Below the pieces are notes generated by a model that worked only from the letters and a program-made list of their open reading frames with translations, searched no databases and was not told where the DNA came from. Source: Caldatribacterium sp964426875 (GTDB lineage Bacteria > Atribacterota > Atribacteria > Atribacterales > Caldatribacteriaceae). From it: 64,000 nucleotides of DNA. Below are positions 59,164-64,000 of the stretch, in pieces. Numbering within the stretch: position 1 is the first letter of the stretch; every line of letters starts with the position of its first letter. The stretch lies in the NCBI GenBank assembly GCA_964426875.1, contig CAYRSB010000001.1, positions 229,655-293,654 of the forward strand, given 5' to 3'. Made by a program: the position numbers and the translations under genes.

Positions 59164-61035
59164 TCATGGACTTCCTTGGGAAAGATGTACAAGGAGAACC
59201 ATTAAATCGGAGGGAGTGACCCCCGGAACTCGAGCGGCCTGTCCCAGAGTTTGGGGACGGACCTGAGCAAGTCTTTCTTGAGCCTCCCGGGAGAGACCCT
59301 TTACTTTTGTGAAGTCGAATCCCGGGGGAATGGTGCGTTCTTCCATTCTTCTGAATTCTTCGATTTGCCGCCTTTGTCGCCTTATATACCCTTGGTATTT
59401 GACTTCAATCTCCACTTCCTCAATGACATGGAGGGGAAGGGATAGCCGTGACGGGTCGAAGGGAGCAAGGTCGGCATAGGTTATGTGGGGTCGGGCAAGG
59501 AGCACCGAGGCTTTGGTGGGTTCCTGAAGGGGAGGCATGCCCTTTTTCTCAAGAAGAGCAGAAAGCTCAGGATTTGGGGGGATAGTCAACCGATCTAAGC
59601 GAGCGATTTCCTCTTCAATCCTTCTTTTATCCTGCATGATGCGCTCGTACCTTTCCCGAGAAATGGTTCCGATTTCGTAGGCATAGTGGGAGAGACGGTA
59701 GTGGGCGTTACTGTGACGGAGGAACAGGCGATATTCCACTTTCCCCGTTCTGAGTCTGTAGGGTTCTACGACACCTTTTGTGACTAAGTCATCGACCATG
59801 ACTCCAATGTAGCTCTCGTCTCTCCTCAGAACGAGAGGAGGTTTACCCTGAACGTATCGTGCTGCGTTGATCCCGGCAAGGATACCCTGCCCTGCAGCTT
59901 CCTCGTAGCCCGAGGTCCCATTGATTTGACCAGCCAAAAAAAGTCCTGGGATGTCCTTGCACTCCAAGGAAGATTTGAGCTGGGTGGGAATCACGTAATC
60001 GTATTCAATGCCATATCCGGGACGGATGATTTTGGCATTCTCAAGACCAGGAATAGACCGGACGACTGCCCACTGTATCTCTTCAGGCAGGGAAGTGAAT
60101 AGACCCTGGGCATAGATTTCATTGGTGTCTTCACCCTCGGGTTCAAGGAATATGAGGTGGTTGTCCCGCTCGGGGAAACGATAAACTTTGTCCTCCACAG
60201 AAGGACATTCCCTCACCGGAGAACTCTCGACGGACACGTAAAGAAGGGGAGAACGGTGAAAATTGGTCCTTATGATGTCGCATGTTTTTTTGGTGGTACG
60301 GGTTATAAATACCGATTGCCCCTCGTAAACTCGGGGTGTCCCCTCATAGGAAAAGCACAGGGGTGCTTCATCGCTTTTCTGTTCTTCCATGCACGAGAAG
60401 TCTATCGTTCTTCGATCAAGCCTTGGTGGAGTACAGGTGTTGAGTCTCCCAAGTTCGAAGCCCAATCTTTTCAGGGTTTTACTCAGTTCCTGCGCAGGAA
60501 ATTCTCCCTGTCGGCCGGCGGGATAGCTCAATTCTCCTATGCGGATGACTCCATTTAAGAAGGTTCCACAGCACACAACGACGGCTTTTGCCAAAAATAC
60601 GGTTCCGTGTTGCACCCTGACACCGCATACCGCACCGCTTTTTTCTTGGAGGATATCCACCACTTCACCTTGGAAGAGGGAGAGATTAGGAAGGGCCTCA
60701 AGGCATCTTCGCATGAGGAGGCTGTATTGGTCTCGCTTTGTCTGGGCCCTCAGGGTCTGAACGGCGGGACCCTTCCCGGTGTTGACCCTTTTGATGTGAA
60801 TGGTACATTCATCGGTGACTTTGGCCATCAGGCCCCCTAAGGCATCGATTTCCCGAACGACGTGCCCCTTTCCCGGGCCACCAATGGCAGGATTACAGGG
60901 CATGAGGGCGATGTGGTGGATGGAGGTGGTGACAAGAAGGGTACGGAGACCCATTGTGGCCGAAGCACAAGCCGCCTCACATCCCGCGTGTCCTCCTCCT
61001 ACAACGATCACCTCATACAGCGTTTTTTCTGACAT
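59164..61035 (-). CDS. mnmG: tRNA U34 carboxymethylaminomethyl-modifying enzyme MnmG
   Basis: An FAD protein (623 residues) that with MnmE adds cmnm5 to U34 of tRNAs. FAD site VIVVGGGHAGCEAA, CNPAIGGPGKGHVVREIDALGG, and the GQINGTSGYEEAAGQGI signature. ATG at 61035 (MSEKTLYEV) follows AGAGGGAAG; an ORF extension upstream overlaps malQ and is not needed. mnmE is not in the window. Converges with glnA. Confidence 0.95.
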   Translation of the reverse strand: MSEKTLYEVIVVGGGHAGCEAACASATMGLRTLLVTTSIHHIALMPCNPAIGGPGKGHVVREIDALGGLMAKVTDECTIHIKRVNTGKGPAVQTLRAQTKRDQYSLLMRRCLEALPNLSLFQGEVVDILQEKSGAVCGVRVQHGTVFLAKAVVVCCGTFLNGVIRIGELSYPAGRQGEFPAQELSKTLKRLGFELGRLNTCTPPRLDRRTIDFSCMEEQKSDEAPLCFSYEGTPRVYEGQSVFITRTTKKTCDIIRTNFHRSPLLYVSVESSPVRECPSVEDKVYRFPERDNHLIFLEPEGEDTNEIYAQGLFTSLPEEIQWAVVRSIPGLENAKIIRPGYGIEYDYVIPTQLKSSLECKDIPGLFLAGQINGTSGYEEAAGQGILAGINAARYVQGKPPLVLRRDESYIGVMVDDLVTKGVVEPYRLRTGKVEYRLFLRHSNAHYRLSHYAYEIGTISRERYERIMQDKRRIEEEIARLDRLTIPPNPELSALLEKKGMPPLQEPTKASVLLARPHITYADLAPFDPSRLSLPLHVIEEVEIEVKYQGYIRRQRRQIEEFRRMEERTIPPGFDFTKVKGLSREAQERLAQVRPQTLGQAARVPGVTPSDLMVLLVHLSQGSP

Positions 61036-61036
61036 A

Positions 61037-63046
61037 TCACTTCCCTCTTTCCCCTGAATGTGAGGCAAAAATAGAGGCCAGAGCAAGGAGTTTATTCTTC
61101 ACAATTTCCCATTCCATGGGAAGTTTCTTGCGCCAGTTGGGGTATTCCCCCACTGTTCCTGGAAGATTGATCTGAACATCGCTTTCGAGGATATCATCAA
61201 GACTCAATGAAATCACACAGGATGAAGTAGCGGCAAGAAGACGACAAATAGCCCAGAAAAGCGAATTTTCTTCCTCCTTGAGGAAGCCCCACTCTTGAAG
61301 TTTTTCGTAGCATTTTGCCACAAAGGTCCTTCGATCTTCGAGAAACCGGGCAGCCTCTTCTGGAGTGAAGATACCCAAGGTTTCCCGCAGAAGAATGTCT
61401 TTTCCCTCTATGAAGGCCTTGAGAGGAGGCATATCGTGGGTGTTGATGGTAACATAGCATTTTCGGGGATAGCTTTGAGGAGGACGGGGGAATGCACTAT
61501 CTCGCTCGAAGTAGAACACCCGGGTGGAGAGTATTCCAGACTTTGGCAGGATACTCCGTAGGGAAGGAGGTACCGTTCCTAAGTCCTCTCCGATGAGGGT
61601 AACCTCGTGTTGCATGCTTTCAAGCATCAAAACGGCAAGGAGTTTTCTTAAAGGATTTTCCACATAGGTTCCCCCTGAAGCCTTTTCCCCTTCCGGAATC
61701 CAAAAAAGTCTCTTAAGGCCCATGATATGGTCGAGGCGCAGGAAATGGGCGAAGCGCATGTTGAAATGAATGAGGGCTATGAAGTCGGCGAATTTGTCCT
61801 CTGCCATCTTCCAGGGCGAGAAAGGGTGGAATCCCCAGTTCTGTCCTTCCGGAGCGAAATCATCAGGTGGTGCCCCCACACTGCATCCAAGGACTGTTTT
61901 TTCCTGAGAGAGCCAGCTCTCTATACCCCATGGAGCGCATCCCACCGGGAGATCAAAGCAAAGTACGTGCCCCTTCTTTGTGATTCTTTCAAGGAAAAGG
62001 TGCACAAGCCACTGAAGAAAGGAGAAGTAGAGAACCTCTTCCTTTTTGTCCTCTTTGAGTTTCTCAAGAGTTTGGAGGTCTCTCTTTTGCAAAGGGGTGG
62101 GCCAAAGGCGCCAGTCAAGCCCTTTCTCCTCGGCAATGGCCTGGTAGAGAGACGCAAGATGCAATCGCTCTCCCTCTTTCTGCAGAAATTCTTCAAAGGC
62201 CTCCCACAGGACTTGAAATCTCTCCCTTTCTCTGAGGAATGCCAAAAAGACTCTGCGAAGAACGTACTCTTTCTTTTTCCAAATTTCCTCGTAGTCGAGG
62301 TAATCGCCCAGGGAAGCGAGGATAGACTCAGAAGGAAGGACCCCAGGAAAGAGCTGTATCACTTCCTCAAGAGGCAGATATATCGGGTCAAAGAGAAAGC
62401 GCGAAAGCGGGAGGTACGGGCTTATACCGTGCGGGGTCTTTTTAGCCGTGAGGTGAATGGGTAAAAGGCCAAGATATCTCCCATTGCATTCCAGAATAAG
62501 GCTTTGTACATCCTCGAGGTCCTTCAGGTCCCCGACGCCCTGGTTTCTTCCCGTGGACAGGGTGGAGAGAGCACAGTGTATGCCCCAGTTCCTTTCCCCT
62601 GGAAGGAAGGCACATGGGGGCGAAAAGATGAGGAGTGAAGATTTTTCCTCACCTTTCTCGGGGCGAAAAGAAAGGGTGTAGTAACCCCAGGAACAATCTT
62701 CAGGGAGGGCCACCTCTATCCATGGAGAAGAGAAGGGAAAGTTTTGTAAGATTTTTCCCTCTTCGCTGTAAATTACAACTTCCCCCCTGGAAACGTCAAG
62801 GGGTGCTCGAACTCTCTTTGTCCTTTTCCTTGTTACCACGACCAGGGAATTGAGGAATCTCTTTTTTTCTCCTGCCCAAGATATAGCTTCCTCAAGCCCC
62901 CGTTCTGAGAAGTCTTCCACTCCCAGCGAGGACAGAATGGCAACAAGGGTTTCTGAGGGAACTTCAATTCTTTCTCCTCGAATGTTATCATAGAAAGTAT
63001 AAACTCCAAGGAGAGTTGCCAGGTTTTTCAGTTTCTCCTTCCACAT
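61037..63046 (-). CDS. malQ: 4-alpha-glucanotransferase (GH77)
   Basis: A 669-residue amylomaltase moving maltodextrin units in glycogen or starch use. An N-terminal extension (about 1-150) is followed by the barrel: WGIHCALSTLS, FLRLDHIMGLKRLF (nucleophile Asp), TLIGEDLGTVPP (acid/base Glu) and INTHDMPPLKAF. ATG at 63046 after GGAAAGG. Possibly cotranscribed with mnmG (1 base between them); other maltose genes are not near. Confidence 0.9.
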   Translation of the reverse strand: MWKEKLKNLATLLGVYTFYDNIRGERIEVPSETLVAILSSLGVEDFSERGLEEAISWAGEKKRFLNSLVVVTRKRTKRVRAPLDVSRGEVVIYSEEGKILQNFPFSSPWIEVALPEDCSWGYYTLSFRPEKGEEKSSLLIFSPPCAFLPGERNWGIHCALSTLSTGRNQGVGDLKDLEDVQSLILECNGRYLGLLPIHLTAKKTPHGISPYLPLSRFLFDPIYLPLEEVIQLFPGVLPSESILASLGDYLDYEEIWKKKEYVLRRVFLAFLRERERFQVLWEAFEEFLQKEGERLHLASLYQAIAEEKGLDWRLWPTPLQKRDLQTLEKLKEDKKEEVLYFSFLQWLVHLFLERITKKGHVLCFDLPVGCAPWGIESWLSQEKTVLGCSVGAPPDDFAPEGQNWGFHPFSPWKMAEDKFADFIALIHFNMRFAHFLRLDHIMGLKRLFWIPEGEKASGGTYVENPLRKLLAVLMLESMQHEVTLIGEDLGTVPPSLRSILPKSGILSTRVFYFERDSAFPRPPQSYPRKCYVTINTHDMPPLKAFIEGKDILLRETLGIFTPEEAARFLEDRRTFVAKCYEKLQEWGFLKEEENSLFWAICRLLAATSSCVISLSLDDILESDVQINLPGTVGEYPNWRKKLPMEWEIVKNKLLALASIFASHSGERGK

Positions 63047-63119
63047 TGCCTTTCCGATTCCTCTCTTCTTTCTGCGTTTAGGATATTATAAGGGAAAAGT
63101 TTGAAAAAGGAGGATTGCA
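63047..63119. promoter_or_regulatory. Divergent promoter region of malQ and the RidA gene
   Basis: A 73-base gap with the AT-rich core GATATTATAAGG at about 63081-63092. On the + strand it offers TATTAT, on the - strand TATAAT, as overlapping -10 boxes. The -35 boxes are weak. An AAGGAGGAT ribosome site precedes the RidA gene. Confidence 0.45.
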
Positions 63120-63593
63120 ATGGAAATACGGAAACGCCTTCTTGAACTTGGTCTTGAGCTTCCTTTTTGCCCTCAACCGGTGGGGACTTACGTACCGGGG
63201 ATCTTGGCGGGTGGATTTCTCTGGACCTCAGGACAGCTTCCCTTCCTCAAAGGAGAGCTTCGATATCGGGGGAAATTGGGACAAGACCTCTCAGTGGAAG
63301 AGGGTTATGAGGCAGCGCGTCTTTGCACTCTCAATTGCCTCAGTGTGGTTGAGGCGATGTTGGGTACGCTGGATAGAGTAACGCAGATCGTAAAAGTTGT
63401 GGGATTTGTGGCCTCAAGCGAGGGTTTCACCGAGCAACCAAAGGTGCTCAACGGTGCTTCGGAACTTCTCTATGCTCTCTTTGGGGAGAGAGGGAAGCAT
63501 GTCCGTTCTGCGATAGGCGTCAGAGAATTACCATTGGGGGCACCAGTGGAAATGGAGCTTATAGCTTTGGTGGAAGATAGAGGCAAGTGGTGA
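63120..63593 (+). CDS. RidA/YjgF-family protein
   Basis: A 157-residue member of the longer RidA subgroup. FLWTSGQLPF, NCLSVVEAMLGTLDRVTQIVKVVGFV and VRSAIGVRELPLGAPVEMELIAL (the Arg binds the carboxylate) are conserved by pattern. RidA enzymes hydrolyse reactive enamines/imines made by PLP enzymes; this subgroup is less well studied. ATG after AAAGGAGGATTGCA. Divergent from malQ. Confidence 0.9.
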   Translation: MEIRKRLLELGLELPFCPQPVGTYVPGILAGGFLWTSGQLPFLKGELRYRGKLGQDLSVEEGYEAARLCTLNCLSVVEAMLGTLDRVTQIVKVVGFVASSEGFTEQPKVLNGASELLYALFGERGKHVRSAIGVRELPLGAPVEMELIALVEDRGKW

Positions 63594-63609
63594 AATTTTC
63601 CAGTCATCC

Positions 63610-63638
63610 TTGACATTCCCCAAAGCTTTCGCTATATT
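63610..63638 (+). promoter_or_regulatory. Promoter of the tRNA-tuf cluster
   Basis: TTGACA at 63610-63615, 17 bases, TATATT at 63633-63638. It lies 25 bases before tRNA-Thr(TGT). Confidence 0.75.
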
Positions 63639-63662
63639 TATGGTCGCACAAGCGGCAGAGTT

Positions 63663-63738
63663 GCCGGTGTAGCTCAGCTGGTAGAGCAGCTGACTTGTAA
63701 TCAGCAGGTCGTCCGTTCGAGTCGGATCACCGGCTCCA
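63663..63738 (+). tRNA. tRNA-Thr (TGT)
   Basis: Acceptor arms GCCGGTG and CACCGGC, D-arm AGCTCAGCTGGTAGAGC, anticodon loop CTTGTAA, T-arm GTTCGAGTC. The discriminator is T; CCA is encoded. Confidence 0.95.
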
Positions 63739-63742
63739 ATGT

Positions 63743-63829
63743 GGGGAGGTGCCTGAGTGGCCAAAAGGAGCGGACTGTAGATCCGTCGGCTGAATGCCTG
63801 CGTAGGTTCAAATCCTACCCTCCCCACCA
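63743..63829 (+). tRNA. tRNA-Tyr (GTA)
   Basis: A class II tRNA of 87 bases with a long variable arm. Acceptor GGGGAGG with CCTCCCC, anticodon loop CTGTAGA, T-arm GGTTCAAATCC, discriminator A, CCA encoded. Confidence 0.95.
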
Positions 63830-63838
63830 GAGCACAAA

Positions 63839-63913
63839 GCCTGCGTAGCTCAGTGGTAGAGCGCACCCTTGGTAAGGGTGAGGTCACCGGTTCGATCCCG
63901 GTCGTAGGCTCCA
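63839..63913 (+). tRNA. tRNA-Thr (GGT)
   Basis: Acceptor GCCTGCG with CGTAGGC (one G-U), anticodon loop TTGGTAA, T-arm GGTTCGATCCC, discriminator T, CCA encoded. A tRNA-Gly often found with this cluster is lacking between Tyr and Thr. Confidence 0.94.
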
Positions 63914-63957
63914 CTTTTTCTTTTTGGAGAGGAGTTTTCTCTACAAGGAGGATACCT

Positions 63958-64000
63958 ATGGCTAAGCAGAAATTTGAAAGGACCAAACCGCATGTGAATG
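63958..64000 (+). CDS. tuf: Elongation factor Tu, 5' end only
   Basis: The first 14 codons (MAKQKFERTKPHVN) are those of EF-Tu, after AAGGAGG (63945-63951) and the tRNA-Thr-Tyr-Thr cluster that precedes tuf in many bacteria. The gene leaves the window at 64000. In the 44-base gap after the last tRNA, GAGAG and CTCTC can form a small hairpin before the ribosome site. Confidence 0.92.
   Translation, partial: MAKQKFERTKPHVN

Noticed and set aside
1..64000. Mobile elements, CRISPR, toxin-antitoxin or defence islands
   Set aside because: No transposase, integrase, repeat-spacer array or recognisable defence gene was found; all regions fit housekeeping or metabolic operons.

Overview
This window looks like chromosomal DNA of an anaerobic, fermentative, probably thermophilic bacterium with an ordinary cell wall. 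By eye G+C is near one half. Genes are packed very tightly: many stop/start overlaps of 4 to 70 bases, and no stretch over 300 bases without a gene or a recognisable RNA. All genes are on the + strand up to 59162; mnmG and malQ are on the - strand; a RidA-family gene, a tRNA cluster and tuf return to the + strand. I see no insertion sequence, prophage, CRISPR array or rRNA. An M3-type [FeFe] hydrogenase, DapL, a T-box leader, a short AhcY, HspR control of chaperones and Glu/Lys/Arg-rich proteins would fit Atribacterota, Thermotogota, Dictyoglomota or a deep Firmicute. Atribacterota is my preferred guess, but sequence alone does not prove it.

Layout: (1) 1-6552, a TldE/PmbA-like protein (cut at the window edge), a eukaryote/archaeon-like IleRS, a six-LysM M23 wall hydrolase and an HD protein. 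(2) 6553-10948, a heat-shock operon hsp20-dnaJ-hspR-clpB behind a consensus promoter. (3) 10993-19483, a redox operon: NuoE, a HATPase, a thioredoxin-like [2Fe-2S] protein, a 1025-residue NuoF-GltD fusion, then a second NuoE, a second NuoF and an [FeFe] hydrogenase. (4) 19497-22393, a YqgF-like nuclease, AMMECR1, its radical SAM partner and ApbE. (5) 22383-30296, cell shape and elongation (mreC, mreD, PBP2, rodA), two genes of the radical SAM/DUF2344 pair and RNase G. (6) 30298-37006, rplU-rpmA-obgE-proB-proA-nadD-yqeK-lcp-rsfS. (7) 37093-43362, metK-ahcY, then rpsF-ssb-rpsR-DUF2232-rplI-dnaB. (8) 43388-50598, a PAC2 protein and a complete aspartate-to-lysine set (lysA, dapB, dapF, dapL, lysC, dapA). 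(9) 50586-59162, an arginine T-box followed by argC-J-B-D-G-H and glnA. (10) 59164-64000, mnmG and malQ (-), ridA-like, tRNA-Thr, tRNA-Tyr, tRNA-Thr and the start of tuf.

How the genes work together: the redox operon holds parts for two flavin-based NAD(P)/ferredoxin machines, one resembling the Sporomusa-type (Stn) transhydrogenase with its GltD-like part fused to NuoF, the other a hydrogenase whose HydB has lost the peripheral clusters normally found in HydABC. This is the most unusual part of the window. The lysine and arginine blocks lie head to tail; the arginine block is probably controlled by uncharged arginine tRNA, and glnA is translationally coupled to its end. Two genes, yqeK and dnaB, have no ATG, GTG or TTG start where their conserved N-termini begin.
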